A stretch of DNA of 64,000 bases from Paenibacillus glycinis (GCF_009909185.1 NZ_JAAAMV010000028.1:78525-142524); one strand, 5' to 3'; shown: positions 35,171 to 44,917, numbered from the stretch's first letter. Notes: generated by a model from the sequence alone, not told the origin. Program-made: numbers and translations.

Positions 35171-35869
35171 ATGAATACTGGTCCAGGCTCGGGAACCGAT
35201 TCCCCGCAGGAGTTAGAACAGGCAGCTCTGGGACCGCGCAAGCACAGGACGGCATCCGCGAAGGCAAGGAAGGGACGGATCGACTCCGGACGGACGGAAC
35301 GTCCCGAATCCGCAGGCCGGAGGTCCGCTTCCAGGGCGGTTTCGCCATGGTTGAAGGAACTGTTGACATGGGGGCTGACGCTTGCCGTCGCCGTGCTCGT
35401 CGTGCTTTGCATGAATTATTTCGTATTCAGCCTCTCGACGGTCGAGGGCCAATCGATGGAGCCGACGCTGTACGAGAAGGAATGGCTCTTTGTCGACAAG
35501 ATCAGTTATCGGGCCGGAACTCCCAAGATCGGCGACGTCATTATTTTGAAGGATCCCGCCGACGCCGAACCGCGCAAGGAATATCTGGTCAAGCGCATCG
35601 TTGCCGGGCCGGGCGACCGGCTCGAGATTCGCCAGGGAGAGCTGTACCGCAACGGAGAGCTCGTCGTGGAGTCGTACACGGACGTATTGGTCGAAGACCC
35701 GGATTACGGTCCGGTAACGGTCCAGGCGGGTCATTATTTCGTCATGGGCGATAATCGCCACGCGAGCGCGAGCCGCGACAGCAGGTCGTTTCAGGCCGTG
35801 CCGCGGGAGGCCATTCTCGGGCGCGCGGATCTGATCCTGTGGCCGATCACGAAATGGGCCCGCCTGTAA
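35171..35869 (+). CDS. lepB: signal peptidase I
   Basis: Membrane serine peptidase of 232 residues that removes signal peptides outside the cell. The catalytic Ser is S95 in VEGQSMEPTL and the Lys is K141 in YLVKRIVAGPGD; FVMGDNRHASASRDSR is the conserved later box. One membrane segment at about 62-85. The first 58 residues form a basic, Ser/Arg/Gly-rich cytoplasmic extension that is long compared with the short tail of B. subtilis SipS/SipT. GAGGTG precedes the ATG. Confidence 0.94.
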   Translation: MNTGPGSGTDSPQELEQAALGPRKHRTASAKARKGRIDSGRTERPESAGRRSASRAVSPWLKELLTWGLTLAVAVLVVLCMNYFVFSLSTVEGQSMEPTLYEKEWLFVDKISYRAGTPKIGDVIILKDPADAEPRKEYLVKRIVAGPGDRLEIRQGELYRNGELVVESYTDVLVEDPDYGPVTVQAGHYFVMGDNRHASASRDSRSFQAVPREAILGRADLILWPITKWARL

Positions 35870-35894
35870 GCGGGCCGGAAGGAGGTGCCGAGTG

Positions 35895-37049
35895 GTGGAA
35901 AGCGGCAGCATGGATTGGAGACGGCTCAAGGACGACATGAAGGCCGCTGCCCGCGAACTCGGCATCGACAAGATCGGCGTCGCTTCGGCGGAGCCGTTCA
36001 CGAAGCTCAAGGAGCGGCTCGTGCGTCATCGCGAGCTAGGATACGAATCCGGCTTCGAAGAGCCCGATCTCGATAAGCGGACGGAGCCGGCGCTGCTGTT
36101 CGACGACGCGCGTTCGATCGTCGCGATCGCGATCGCGTATCCGTCCAAGCTTCAGGATCCGCCGAGATCCGTTCCGGGGGCGCGGCGCGGCATGCTGTCC
36201 CGGTCCGCCTGGGGCGAGGATTACCATACGGTGCTCCGGGAGCGGCTGCGGCGGTTGGAAGGCTGGCTGCGGGAGCGCGTCCCGGAGGGACGCTTTCTCA
36301 GCATGGTGGACACGGGCGCGCTGTCCGACCGTGCCGTCGCGGAACGCGCCGGCATCGGCTGGTCGGGGAGCAACTGCGCCATCATCACGCCGGAGTGGGG
36401 CTCTTGGGTCTACCTGGGCGAAATGATCACGAATCTGCCCCTGCCGCCGGACAAGCCGGTGACCGAGAGCTGCGGCGATTGCACCGCCTGCATCGATGCC
36501 TGCCCGACCGACGCGCTCGTCGCGCCGGGCCAGCTCGATTCGCAGCGGTGCATCTCGTTCGTTACGCAGACGAAAGGGCTCGTGTCCGACGAGCTGATGC
36601 GCAAGATCGGTAACCGGCTGTACGGCTGCGATACGTGCCAGATCGTCTGCCCGGAGAACAAGGGCAAGCACGCGTCGCATCATCCCGAGCTGGCGCCGGA
36701 CCACGAGAAGGTAAAGCCGTTGCTCGTGCCGCTGCTGACGATGGGCAACCGCGAGTTCAAGGAACGGTACGGCTCGAACGCGTCCGCATGGCGTGGCCGC
36801 AAGCCGATCCAGCGCAACGCCGTCATCGCGCTGGGCAATTTCAAGGACGCGGAATCGATTCCCGCGCTGGAAGGCGTGCTGCGCGGCGATCCGCGCTTCG
36901 AGCTGCGCGCCACGGCCGCGTGGTCCTTGAGCCGGATCGGAGGCGAGGCCTCCGTCTCCGTCCTCTCGGAGGCGCGGAAAAGCGAGAAGGACGCCGCCGT
37001 GCTGGAGGCGATCGACACGGCCCTGGACGCGCTAGCGGGTTCGGTGTGA
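35895..37049 (+). CDS. queG: epoxyqueuosine reductase with HEAT-like tail
   Basis: Cytoplasmic iron-sulfur and cobalamin enzyme of about 384 residues, last step of queuosine formation in tRNA. The conserved MVDTGALSDRAVAERAGIGW holds the catalytic Asp. Two 4Fe-4S clusters are shown by CGDCTACIDACP and CDTCQIVCP. After about residue 300 a short HEAT/PBS repeat region follows (ALGNFKDAESIPALEGVL), seen in Bacillus-type QueG. Start: GGAGGTG at 35881 favours GTG 35895; GTG 35892 and ATG 35910 are alternatives. folE, the first-step gene of deazaguanine synthesis, lies two genes on. Confidence 0.94.
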   Translation: MESGSMDWRRLKDDMKAAARELGIDKIGVASAEPFTKLKERLVRHRELGYESGFEEPDLDKRTEPALLFDDARSIVAIAIAYPSKLQDPPRSVPGARRGMLSRSAWGEDYHTVLRERLRRLEGWLRERVPEGRFLSMVDTGALSDRAVAERAGIGWSGSNCAIITPEWGSWVYLGEMITNLPLPPDKPVTESCGDCTACIDACPTDALVAPGQLDSQRCISFVTQTKGLVSDELMRKIGNRLYGCDTCQIVCPENKGKHASHHPELAPDHEKVKPLLVPLLTMGNREFKERYGSNASAWRGRKPIQRNAVIALGNFKDAESIPALEGVLRGDPRFELRATAAWSLSRIGGEASVSVLSEARKSEKDAAVLEAIDTALDALAGSV

Positions 37050-37101
37050 GGCGGCTGCCGAAGCGGATTTCGTATCCTGCGAACGAAGATGGAATGCGAA
37101 A

Positions 37102-37142
37102 GAGGGATCATGCTTTTCGTGTTTGCGAACGCATGGTCCCTC
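37102..37142 (+). other. hairpin between queG and yneF
   Basis: GAGGGATCATGC and GCATGGTCCCTC form a 12-bp stem with one G-T pair. No T-run follows, so it is a weak terminator at best; the next promoter starts inside it. Confidence 0.5.
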
Positions 37143-37152
37143 ATGCTATTAT
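37123..37152 (+). promoter_or_regulatory. promoter of yneF-folE
   Basis: TTGCGA, 18 nt, TGCTATTAT with TG extension, 44 nt before the yneF ATG. The -35 lies in the loop of the upstream hairpin. Confidence 0.5.
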
Positions 37153-37195
37153 AAATGGCAATATGACTATATGAGATAAGGCAAGGTGAACGATC

Positions 37196-37420
37196 ATGTG
37201 GACGGTCATTATTTCGATCATTACGCTCATCGTCGGCGGCGTGGGCGGCTTCTTCGTCGGCGTGTTCTATCTGCGCAAGCAGCTGGAGAAGATGCAGAGC
37301 GATCCGGAGATGCTCAAGAAGATGGCAAAACAGATGGGCTATAATATGAACAACCAGCAGCTGCAAAAAGCGCAGAGCATGATGAAAAACCAAAACCAGC
37401 GTCCCGGCAAACGGAGATAA
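37196..37420 (+). CDS. yneF: YneF family membrane protein (UPF0154)
   Basis: 74 residues: one N-terminal membrane segment with a glycine-rich [19 protein letters not shown], then the conserved [21 protein letters not shown] and a basic tail. Length and sequence fit the UPF0154 family of Firmicutes, whose function is not known. folE starts 43 nt downstream. Confidence 0.9.
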   Translation: MWTVIISIITLIVGGVGGFFVGVFYLRKQLEKMQSDPEMLKKMAKQMGYNMNNQQLQKAQSMMKNQNQRPGKRR

Positions 37421-37463
37421 TCGTCCCCGCGGCCTGCCGGTACAGGGAAAGGAGACGATTGCA

Positions 37464-38057
37464 ATGGCGGGGATCAAAGATTACGTCAATACTGTCGTTT
37501 CGGATAATCGGGAAAAAATAGAGTATCACATCCGTCAAATTCTCGGCCTCATCGGCGAGGACGTGGAGCGCGAAGGCCTGCAGGAGACGCCGGCGCGCGT
37601 GACGCGCATGTACGAGGAGATTTTCGCCGGGTATTCGGTCGATCCGCGCGACGTGCTCGGCGTGACCTTCGACGAGAAGCACGAAGAGCTGGTCATCGTC
37701 CGCGACATCGTGTATTACAGCCAATGCGAGCACCATATGGCGCCGTTCTTCGGCAAAGCCCATATCGGCTATATTCCGAGCGGCAAGATCGCCGGTCTGA
37801 GCAAGCTGGCACGGCTGGTGGAAGCCGTGACGCGCCGCCTGCAGGTGCAGGAGCGGATCACGACGCAAATCGCGGATATCATGGAAGAGGTGCTGCAGCC
37901 GCACGGCGTGATGGTCGTCGTGGAAGGCGAGCATCTGTGCATGTGCGCCCGCGGCGTGAAGAAGCCGGGCAGCAAGACGGTCACGTCGGCGGTGCGCGGG
38001 GAATTCCGCACGAGCGCCGCGCTGCGTTCGGAATTTCTGTCCCTGCTTAAGCAATAA
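37464..38057 (+). CDS. folE: GTP cyclohydrolase I
   Basis: 197 residues. It opens the GTP ring to give 7,8-dihydroneopterin triphosphate for folate and for 7-deazaguanine (queuosine) synthesis. The zinc ligands are C88 and H91 in [10 protein letters not shown] and C159 in [10 protein letters not shown]; the family motif [10 protein letters not shown] is present. AAAGGAG precedes the ATG. A terminator follows. Confidence 0.96.
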   Translation: MAGIKDYVNTVVSDNREKIEYHIRQILGLIGEDVEREGLQETPARVTRMYEEIFAGYSVDPRDVLGVTFDEKHEELVIVRDIVYYSQCEHHMAPFFGKAHIGYIPSGKIAGLSKLARLVEAVTRRLQVQERITTQIADIMEEVLQPHGVMVVVEGEHLCMCARGVKKPGSKTVTSAVRGEFRTSAALRSEFLSLLKQ

Positions 38058-38085
38058 TCGTCCATAGCGATAGGGCATAAGGAAA

Positions 38086-38140
38086 GCCCTCTTTGCGGCC
38101 CGTCGGAATTCGGCGGACGGCAAGGAGGGCTTTTTATTTT
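38086..38140 (+). terminator. terminator of folE
   Basis: GCCCTCTTTGC (38086-38096) pairs with GCAAGGAGGGC (38120-38130), then TTTTTATTTT. Confidence 0.85.
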
Positions 38141-38307
38141 GGCGGGTGGATCGGAACGCGATGCGCAAAGGTGCTCGTTCGTCTTTCGATGCAAGCGCGC
38201 CGTGCAAAAATGCTCGATTGTTAGTGGTGCATGCGGCCCGTGCAAATTTTCTCGGCCGTTTGCGATACACGCGCCAGGACGTTCAATTCGCTTGCCGCAC
38301 TCGAGGC

Positions 38308-39441
38308 TCAAGCGGTCGTTTTATAGGCCGCGTCCACCTGGCTTAGAAATAGCGCCGCGCGCTGGATGTATTCCTTCGGGCGGGTCTTGAACAGCAGCTC
38401 GTGCGTGCCGCCCTGCACGACCCAGGTGCGCGACAGCGCGTTATGCTGGTCCGCGGCGATCCGTTCGGCGGTGGTCACCGAGGCGATGGCGTCGTTCGTG
38501 CCGTGCATGATGAAGAGGGGGATGTCGTATTGCGTCCGCATGACCTGATTGACCGGCAGGGTATCCATGTGGACCCCGGTAAAGAAAGGCAGCATCCATT
38601 TGATCAGCGGGATCGACGGGTAGCGCGGCAGGTCTTTTAAATACTGCTTCACGTTGCTATAGAGCGAATCCGAGCTCGGGAGGAACAGGCTGTCGAGCAG
38701 CATGGCGTCGATCCGATCGGAGGCGTCCGTCTGCAGCGCCGCTTGCAGCGCGGTACCGGCGCCCATGGAGAAGCCCCAGACGACGACCTCGCCGGCGCCC
38801 TGCGCGCGCGCGTACTGCACGGCGGCCAGCAGCTGCTGGGATTCCTCTTGCCCGCCCGTCGCCGGCGTCCGTTTGCCGGAAGAGGCGTAGCCGTAGTCGA
38901 ACATGAAGACGTTGTAGTGCAGGCCGTGCAGCAGCTCGGCCAGATCGTACATCGGCACCCAGGATTCCTCGCGGTTCGCGCCGTAGCCATGGCTGAACAC
39001 GACGGTGCGGTCGGAATTTGCCGGTACCGCGGGTTTGGCTGCATGCCCGTCTTGCATCGAAGCTGTAGCGATTGCGGCTGCTTTGGCCGCCGCCGTCCCG
39101 CCCGAAGCAGGCGCGGGAATGTACCAGCCATGGACGGTGGTTCGCCCGCTCTTGCTCGGGAAGGCGACGTCGCTGTATGCGAGTCCTTTGGCCGCGAGAG
39201 GGTTCGTCGTCAGCGCCGGCACGTAGGGATGCGCGATGACCCAGGCGACGTAGCCGTGAAAGGCGAGCACCAGGAACAGCACCATCGCGGTGAAGGCGGA
39301 CAGCACGGCGACCGCCGCATGCCGGCGGCGATGATTGCCGGAGACAGCCGGCTTCTCGGCCGGCGAAGGCGCGAGAGGGGGCAGAAGGCCGGGCGGGAAG
39401 CTCCCGGCGGCAGGATGCATAGGCGTGATCGTCGTGCTCAT
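38308..39441 (-). CDS. membrane-anchored alpha/beta hydrolase
   Basis: 377 residues. A membrane segment at about 43-65 follows a cytoplasmic tail. The hydrolase fold has the oxyanion part FSHGYGANREES, the nucleophile elbow GFSMG with S225, the acid loop MHGTNDAIASV and a late His in GGTHELL. It resembles COG1073 esterase/peptidase-like proteins. The insertion rich in Ala between the first strand and the HGYG motif is not part of the usual fold. The substrate is unknown. GAGGGGGTC precedes the ATG. Confidence 0.85.
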   Translation of the reverse strand: MSTTITPMHPAAGSFPPGLLPPLAPSPAEKPAVSGNHRRRHAAVAVLSAFTAMVLFLVLAFHGYVAWVIAHPYVPALTTNPLAAKGLAYSDVAFPSKSGRTTVHGWYIPAPASGGTAAAKAAAIATASMQDGHAAKPAVPANSDRTVVFSHGYGANREESWVPMYDLAELLHGLHYNVFMFDYGYASSGKRTPATGGQEESQQLLAAVQYARAQGAGEVVVWGFSMGAGTALQAALQTDASDRIDAMLLDSLFLPSSDSLYSNVKQYLKDLPRYPSIPLIKWMLPFFTGVHMDTLPVNQVMRTQYDIPLFIMHGTNDAIASVTTAERIAADQHNALSRTWVVQGGTHELLFKTRPKEYIQRAALFLSQVDAAYKTTA

Positions 39442-39586
39442 GGTGGTGACCCCCTCGATAAAGGCTGTACGCGAGTATGGACGCCGGTCGGCCGCCTTCC
39501 GGCGGTGCGAACCGGTGCGAGCTTGGATAGGACCGTAAAGAACAGGGAAATGCTATAGGGTAAAAGGGAATGCAGGAAAAATTTTC

Positions 39587-39600
39587 TGTAAGCGCTTTCC
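39587..39600. promoter_or_regulatory. cre-like site upstream of the hydrolase gene
   Basis: TGTAAGCGCTTTCC matches the CcpA consensus at 13 of 14 positions. It lies 146 nt before the hydrolase start and 196 nt before the iclR-type gene, which is divergent. Confidence 0.4.
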
Positions 39601-39714
39601 GGTAGTTCTGTATTCCTATGGTAGGGCCGACGGGGCCAGCCTGTCAATGCGTGTCGACATAATGTTAGCGTCCTGTAATCCTGCTGTAAAATAAGCCGGA
39701 AAATCGGGATGCGC

Positions 39715-39744
39715 TTTACCGGAAGAGCCTGATTGCGTTATACT
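39715..39744 (+). promoter_or_regulatory. promoter of the IclR-type regulator
   Basis: TTTACC and TATACT separated by 18 nt, about 50 nt upstream of the ATG. Confidence 0.5.
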
Positions 39745-39756
39745 AGGTGTAATTAA

Positions 39757-39773
39757 GTTTCACTGCATGAAAC
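39757..39773. promoter_or_regulatory. 17-bp palindrome, candidate operator
   Basis: GTTTCACTGCATGAAAC: perfect 6-bp arms around CTGCA, placed just downstream of the -10 of the IclR-type gene, where a bound repressor would block. Nearly the same sequence stands before aconitase (44901-44917). Confidence 0.6.
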
Positions 39774-39795
39774 CGGCGAATGGGGGAGAAGGCCT

Positions 39796-40542
39796 ATGGC
39801 GGAGGATGGCAAATCAACGGTTCGGTCCGTTGAACGGGCGCTTGATTTATTGCTCTGCTTCACGGACCAGCGGGAATGGGCGATGACGGAACTGGCCGAT
39901 AAGGTCGGGCTGCACAAGAGCACCGTTCACCGCATGCTGGCCACGCTCGAACAACGCGGTTTCGTGGCGCGGGACCCGGCGTCGGACCGTTATCGCCTCG
40001 GTCTGCGCATCTGGGAGCTGTCGGCCAATATGTCGGGCGCGGACGATCCCGCGGTTATCGGGTTGCCGGAGATGGAGCGGCTGCGCGACTTGCTCGGCGA
40101 GACGATCAGCCTGTACCTGCGCGACGGCAACGAGCGGATTCGCATCCAGGCGGTGCAGAGCGTCCAGGCGATTCGCAGGGTAGCGCCGATCGGGGCCAGG
40201 CTGCCGCTCTACGTCGGGGCGTCCAGCAAAGTGCTGATCGCGTTCGAAGAGCCGGACAAGCGCGAGGAGCTGCTCCAGGACGCGTCCTGGCCGGATTCCT
40301 TCGACCGGCAGCAGTACCGCGAACAGCTCGGGGAGTGGCGCATGCTCGGCTATGCGACGAGCGTGGAGGAGCGCGAGCAGGGCGCGGCCGCGGTGGCGGC
40401 GCCGATCGTCTCCCGCACCGGCAAGCTGGTCGCCGCGCTCTCGGTCTCCGGTCCGGCCAACCGTCTGACGCCGGAGAAGATGCGCGAGCAGGCGCCGGCC
40501 GTCATGGAAGCGGCGAAACGGCTCGGATCGATGTTGAAATAA
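39796..40542 (+). CDS. IclR family transcriptional regulator
   Basis: 248 residues. N-terminal winged helix (about 6-70) with TELADKVGLHKSTVHRMLATL as recognition part, then the IclR effector domain with RVAPIGARLPLYVGASSKVL and GYATSVEEREQGAAAVAAPI. Such regulators often repress themselves and nearby catabolic genes in response to a small organic acid. The palindrome in its own promoter and the near copy before aconitase suggest both as targets (inference). Confidence 0.92.
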   Translation: MAEDGKSTVRSVERALDLLLCFTDQREWAMTELADKVGLHKSTVHRMLATLEQRGFVARDPASDRYRLGLRIWELSANMSGADDPAVIGLPEMERLRDLLGETISLYLRDGNERIRIQAVQSVQAIRRVAPIGARLPLYVGASSKVLIAFEEPDKREELLQDASWPDSFDRQQYREQLGEWRMLGYATSVEEREQGAAAVAAPIVSRTGKLVAALSVSGPANRLTPEKMREQAPAVMEAAKRLGSMLK

Positions 40543-40997
40543 CGCGCGAGCATTAACGGGAGCATACGATAAGAGGAAAGCCAAGAGACGCGTCCGCGGG
40601 CAAATAGCCGGCAGGCGCGTCTCTTGGCGTGCGGATGCGGATTTCGGGGCCTTATTCCGCCTGGCGGGACAAGGGCACAAGCGCCCCCCGCTCTCCGGCC
40701 ATACAATGGGATCAAGATGATGCTTACCGGCCCGGCACGCTCCAATCGACGGCGGAGCGACGCAAGCGGGGACGGCCGCCGCATCATCCCCGGGTAATCC
40801 GGCAATGCGCAGGAGCTTGGCCGTCATTGACGATGCTTATTCCGTCGAAGTTCCGTTCCGCGGGCCGCCGCACGCCACGGCAGCCTGCCGGGAACGGATC
40901 TTCGATACCGATAGATGATTATGATTCGGCATGCCTCCTCCAATGGGACGACACCGCAGCAGCTCGTGAAGGACGGGATGAAGATGAGAGATGCCGG
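40543..40997. other. intergenic region with 13-bp hairpin
   Basis: 455 nt between the regulator and the GT4 gene. GCCAAGAGACGCG (40580-40592) and CGCGTCTCTTGGC (40616-40628) form a perfect stem without a T-run, probably the regulator's terminator. The rest is GC-rich; the frame of the next gene stays open through it but its translation resembles nothing known. Confidence 0.6.
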
Positions 40998-42080
40998 ATG
41001 AAAATTCTGTTCACGTTTTTCACGCCGAGCGGGGGGATGGAGACGCTCAACCGAATCCGCTGCAAGGCGCTGCGGAAAATCGGCGTGGAATGCCATCTGA
41101 TGTACACGCATGATGGAGAGGGACTGAAGAACGTCGTCGACATTCCGACCTACGTCCTGCGCGGCGACGGCGAGATCGGATGGCTTCTCGAGAAGGAGCG
41201 CTTCGATCTGGTTATCGTCTGCACCGACGACAAGATGCTCGTCACGATGCGGAGGATCGGGTACCAAGGTCCGCTCGTGTTCGAGCTTCAAGGATTGGGT
41301 CCGATGGAAACCGCGCATGCCTTCATGAGCGAAAGCGCCGGGCGCATACGCCCGACGACGGACGCGCTGCTCATTCCCCGCACCAAGCATTTGGAAATGC
41401 TCTTGGCCGCGTATTTGAAAGGCATGCCTTATTTCAGCTTCGATAACCCGCTCGATACCGAGGCTTTCGGCTACGTCGCTTATCCGCCCAAACCGTTCCC
41501 GATTATCGGATGGATCGGACGACTCGAAGCGAACAAAAATTGGCGCGAGTACCTGCTCCTCGGAGCGAGGCTCATCGATCGTTATCCGGACGCGTGCCTG
41601 TGGATGTTCGAGGATTCGACGCTGCGGCAGCCGCACGAGAAAGCGCAGTTCGACAAATGGGTGAACGGGCTTCAGCTGCAAAGCAAATTGATGACCCTGT
41701 CCAACGTGCCCCACGCGCAAATCGCGGATTACTTGTCCGTGATCGGCGACTCGGGCGGCTTCCTATGCTCGACTTCCGTCCTCGAAGGCTTCGGCTATGC
41801 GGTCGCGGAAGCGATGCTGTGCCGCTGTCCCGTGTTGACGACGGACTCCGACGGCATCCGCAGGCTTTTGATTCACAACGGAACCGGAAAATTATACCGG
41901 CAAGGCAGCATTGAACAGGCCTTTGCCGAAGCTAAGTCGCTTATGGGCGACGCGACCCTGCGCAGCTCCATTCGCTTGCAAGCGGAGAATCACATCAGGC
42001 AGCATTTCTCCGCCGAGCAGTACACCGCACATTTTATGAGCATGGCCGAGACCGTGACGAAGCGAAAGTCCGGCACCTGA
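40998..42080 (+). CDS. GT4 family glycosyltransferase
   Basis: 360 residues, GT-B fold. N-terminal MKILFTFFTPSGGMETLNR is typical, with the donor-binding half marked by IGWIGRLEANKNWREYL and the E-x7-E region SVLEGFGYAVAEAMLCRCPV. The frame extends upstream to 40629, but the ATG at 40998 gives the standard N-terminus. The ribosome site is weak. It stands alone; the sugar and acceptor are unknown. Confidence 0.88.
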   Translation: MKILFTFFTPSGGMETLNRIRCKALRKIGVECHLMYTHDGEGLKNVVDIPTYVLRGDGEIGWLLEKERFDLVIVCTDDKMLVTMRRIGYQGPLVFELQGLGPMETAHAFMSESAGRIRPTTDALLIPRTKHLEMLLAAYLKGMPYFSFDNPLDTEAFGYVAYPPKPFPIIGWIGRLEANKNWREYLLLGARLIDRYPDACLWMFEDSTLRQPHEKAQFDKWVNGLQLQSKLMTLSNVPHAQIADYLSVIGDSGGFLCSTSVLEGFGYAVAEAMLCRCPVLTTDSDGIRRLLIHNGTGKLYRQGSIEQAFAEAKSLMGDATLRSSIRLQAENHIRQHFSAEQYTAHFMSMAETVTKRKSGT

Positions 42081-42100
42081 CCAACCGCTCTGAACATACA

Positions 42101-42135
42101 AAAAAACGGGTCCGCTCTGGGAGCGGACCCGTTTT
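42101..42135. terminator. bidirectional terminator between GT4 and aconitase
   Basis: ACGGGTCCGCTC and GAGCGGACCCGT form a 12-bp stem with a 3-nt loop, flanked by six A and four T, so it serves both convergent genes. Confidence 0.92.
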
Positions 42136-42148
42136 CGTTAGGCGAAGA

Positions 42149-44866
42149 TTAGTTGCCGTTTGCCGCGATCATTTGACGCAGCACGGTTTGCAGAATGCCG
42201 CTGTTGCGGTAGTAGTCGACGTCCACCAAGGAGTCCAGACGGACGATGGCAGGGAATTCGAACGTCGTGCCGTCCTCGCGCGTCGCGGTGACGGTCACCG
42301 TTTGGCTCGGCTGCACGTCGTTGCTCAGACCGGTGATGTCGAACGTCTCGCGACCCGTGATGTTCAGCGTTTTCCAGCCGTGTCCTTCTTGGAATTGCAG
42401 CGGCAGCACGCCCATGCCGACCAAGTTGGAACGGTGGATCCGCTCGAAGCTTTCCGCGATGACGGCTTTGACGCCGAGCAGGAACGTGCCTTTGGCCGCC
42501 CAGTCGCGGGAGCTGCCCGTGCCGTATTCTTTGCCGGCGATGACCACGAGGTTCTTGCCGTTCTTCTGGTACAGCATCGATGCATCGTAGATGGACATGA
42601 CTTCTTCCGTCGGCAGGTACGTCGTGACGCCGCCTTCCGTGCCAGGCGCAACCTGGTTGCGGATCCGGATGTTCGCGAACGTGCCGCGCATCATGACTTC
42701 GTGATTGCCGCGGCGCGATCCGTAGGAGTTGAAGTCCACTTTGTCCACGCCGTGCTTGATCAGATACTCGCCGGCAGGGCTGTCGGTCTTGATGTTGCCC
42801 GCCGGAGAGATGTGGTCCGTCGTAACGGAGTCGCCGAGCAAGGCCAGCACGCTCGAGCTCTTGATGTCTTGGATATCGCCGATATCCGCGCCGAGGTTTT
42901 CGAAGAACGGCGGGTTTTGGATATACGTCGATTTCGCGTCCCACTCGTAGCTTTCGCCCGTCGGCACGTCGATCGCGTTCCAGCGCTCGTTTTGCGTAAA
43001 GACGTTTTCGTACTTGTCGCGGAAGATTTGCGGGCTCATGGCCGAAGCCATGGCGTCCGCGATTTCTTTGGACGTCGGCCAGATGTCTTTCAGGTAGACG
43101 GGTTGGTTGTTGCCGTCATAGCCGATCGGGTCGGCGGACAGGTCGATGTTCACCGTTCCGGCAAGCGCATAAGCGACGACGAGCGGCGGCGACGCCAAGT
43201 AGTTGGCTTTGACCTGCGCGTGCACGCGGCCTTCGAAGTTCCGGTTACCGGACAGCACGGCCGCAACCGTCATGTCGTTGTCGGCGATCGCCTTGCTGAC
43301 TTCGTCCGGCAAAGGACCGGAGTTGCCGATGCAAGTCGCGCAGCCGTAGCCGGCTACGAAGAAACCGAGTTGTTCCAGCGACTCGAGCAGGTTGGCGTTC
43401 TTCAGGTAGTCCGTGACGACCAGGGAACCCGGCGTCAGGGAGCTCTTCACGTAAGCAGGCTTCTTCAAGCCGCGCTCGACGGCTTTCTTCGCCACGAGGC
43501 CCGCGCCGATCATTACGCTCGGGTTGGACGTGTTCGTGCAGCTCGTGATGGCCGCGATCACGACGGCGCCCGTGCCCATTTTGCTCACTTGGCCGTTCAT
43601 GTGCTTCACTTCGACCGTCTCTTCGATCTTGTTGTCGGAGAGGCCGTAGCCGCCTTTGTCGATCGGCGTGCGGATGATGCTGTTGAACGATTCTTTCATC
43701 GCCGTCAGCTCGACGCGGTCTTGCGGGCGTTTCGGACCTGCCAGGGAAGGCACGATCGTGGACAAGTCGAGCTCGACGATGTCCGAGAACGTCGGTTCAG
43801 GCGTGTCGTCCGTGCGGAACATGCCTTGCGCCGTATAGTAAGCTTCGACGAGCGCGATTTGTTCTTCCGTGCGGCCCGTGGAGCGCAGGAAGTGCAGCGT
43901 TTCGTTGTCGACCGGGAAATAGCCGACCGTAGCGCCGTATTCGGGAGCCATGTTGGCAACCGTCGCGCGGTCTGCCAGGCTGATGTTGGATAGGCCAGGG
44001 CCGAAGAACTCGACGAATTTGCCGACGACGCCTTTTTTGCGCAGGATTTGCGTAACGGTCAGCGCAAGGTCGGTCGCCGTAGCGCCTTCCGCCAGGCTGC
44101 CCGTCAGACGGAAGCCGATGACTTCCGGCGTCACGAAGTACAGCGGTTGGCCGAGCATGCCGGCTTCCGCCTCGATGCCGCCGACGCCCCAGCCGACGAC
44201 GCCGAGACCGTTGATCATCGTTGTATGAGAGTCCGTGCCTACGAGGGAATCCGGATAAACGACGGTTTCGCCGTCGATCGTTTTGGTCGCGGCTACGGAT
44301 GCCAGGTACTCGAGATTGACTTGGTGAACGATACCCGTGCCCGGAGGAACGGCGCGGAAGTTATCGAAGGCCGTTTGCGCCCAGCGAAGGAAACGGTAGC
44401 GTTCTCCGTTGCGCTTGAACTCGATGTCCATGTTGTATTCGAGCGCTTCGGGGGTTCCGAAGGCGTCGACCATGACGGAGTGGTCGATGACGAGATCGAC
44501 CGGCACGAGCGGGTTGATTTGCTTCGGATCGCCGCCCGATTTCTTAACGGTGTCGCGCATCGCCGCCAGATCGACGACGACCGGCACGCCGGTGAAATCC
44601 TGCAGGACGATACGCGCGGGAATGAACGGGATTTCTTTGTCTTCGCGTCCGTCGGCCCATGTCGCGAGCTGCTTCACGTGTTCTTTCGTAATGCCGCGCC
44701 CGTCGAATTGGCGGACGGCTGCTTCGAGCAGCACCTTAATGGAGAAAGGAAGTTTGGAGATTTTGCCCAGGCCTTGCTCTTCCAGTCCGCCCAGACGGTA
44801 GTAGGCGTATTGCTTGCCGCCGACCGAGAGGGATTCGCGGACGGAATACTCGTTTTGCTTTGTCAT
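42149..44866 (-). CDS. acnA: aconitate hydratase
   Basis: TCA-cycle enzyme of 905 residues, AcnA/CitB type, that interconverts citrate and isocitrate and may bind RNA without its cluster. The 4Fe-4S ligands are C443 in SCTNTSNP and C509 and C512 in [11 protein letters not shown]. The C-terminal swivel domain has [15 protein letters not shown]. The start is taken at 44866 ([13 protein letters not shown]) with AAGGAGG 11 nt upstream; the frame is open to 44896, but that start would precede the ribosome site. A 17-bp palindrome lies in its leader. Confidence 0.96.
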   Translation of the reverse strand: MTKQNEYSVRESLSVGGKQYAYYRLGGLEEQGLGKISKLPFSIKVLLEAAVRQFDGRGITKEHVKQLATWADGREDKEIPFIPARIVLQDFTGVPVVVDLAAMRDTVKKSGGDPKQINPLVPVDLVIDHSVMVDAFGTPEALEYNMDIEFKRNGERYRFLRWAQTAFDNFRAVPPGTGIVHQVNLEYLASVAATKTIDGETVVYPDSLVGTDSHTTMINGLGVVGWGVGGIEAEAGMLGQPLYFVTPEVIGFRLTGSLAEGATATDLALTVTQILRKKGVVGKFVEFFGPGLSNISLADRATVANMAPEYGATVGYFPVDNETLHFLRSTGRTEEQIALVEAYYTAQGMFRTDDTPEPTFSDIVELDLSTIVPSLAGPKRPQDRVELTAMKESFNSIIRTPIDKGGYGLSDNKIEETVEVKHMNGQVSKMGTGAVVIAAITSCTNTSNPSVMIGAGLVAKKAVERGLKKPAYVKSSLTPGSLVVTDYLKNANLLESLEQLGFFVAGYGCATCIGNSGPLPDEVSKAIADNDMTVAAVLSGNRNFEGRVHAQVKANYLASPPLVVAYALAGTVNIDLSADPIGYDGNNQPVYLKDIWPTSKEIADAMASAMSPQIFRDKYENVFTQNERWNAIDVPTGESYEWDAKSTYIQNPPFFENLGADIGDIQDIKSSSVLALLGDSVTTDHISPAGNIKTDSPAGEYLIKHGVDKVDFNSYGSRRGNHEVMMRGTFANIRIRNQVAPGTEGGVTTYLPTEEVMSIYDASMLYQKNGKNLVVIAGKEYGTGSSRDWAAKGTFLLGVKAVIAESFERIHRSNLVGMGVLPLQFQEGHGWKTLNITGRETFDITGLSNDVQPSQTVTVTATREDGTTFEFPAIVRLDSLVDVDYYRNSGILQTVLRQMIAANGN

Positions 44867-44900
44867 TGCGCTTCGCGCCTCCTTGACTTTGTACATGCCG

Positions 44901-44917
44901 GTTTCACACAGTGAAAC
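44901..44917. promoter_or_regulatory. 17-bp palindrome, candidate aconitase operator
   Basis: GTTTCACACAGTGAAAC; on the gene's strand GTTTCACTGTGTGAAAC, which differs from the palindrome before the IclR-type gene at two central bases only. It sits about 20 nt downstream of a TATGAT -10-like box (44934-44939), the same arrangement as at the regulator gene. Confidence 0.6.

Noticed and set aside
38140..38346. Short plus frames between folE and the hydrolase gene
   Set aside because: They overlap the terminator and the hydrolase 3' end and show no coding signs.
42173..43993. 606-codon plus-strand frame opposite aconitase
   Set aside because: It is a shadow of the conserved aconitase codons, rich in Arg, His and Val.
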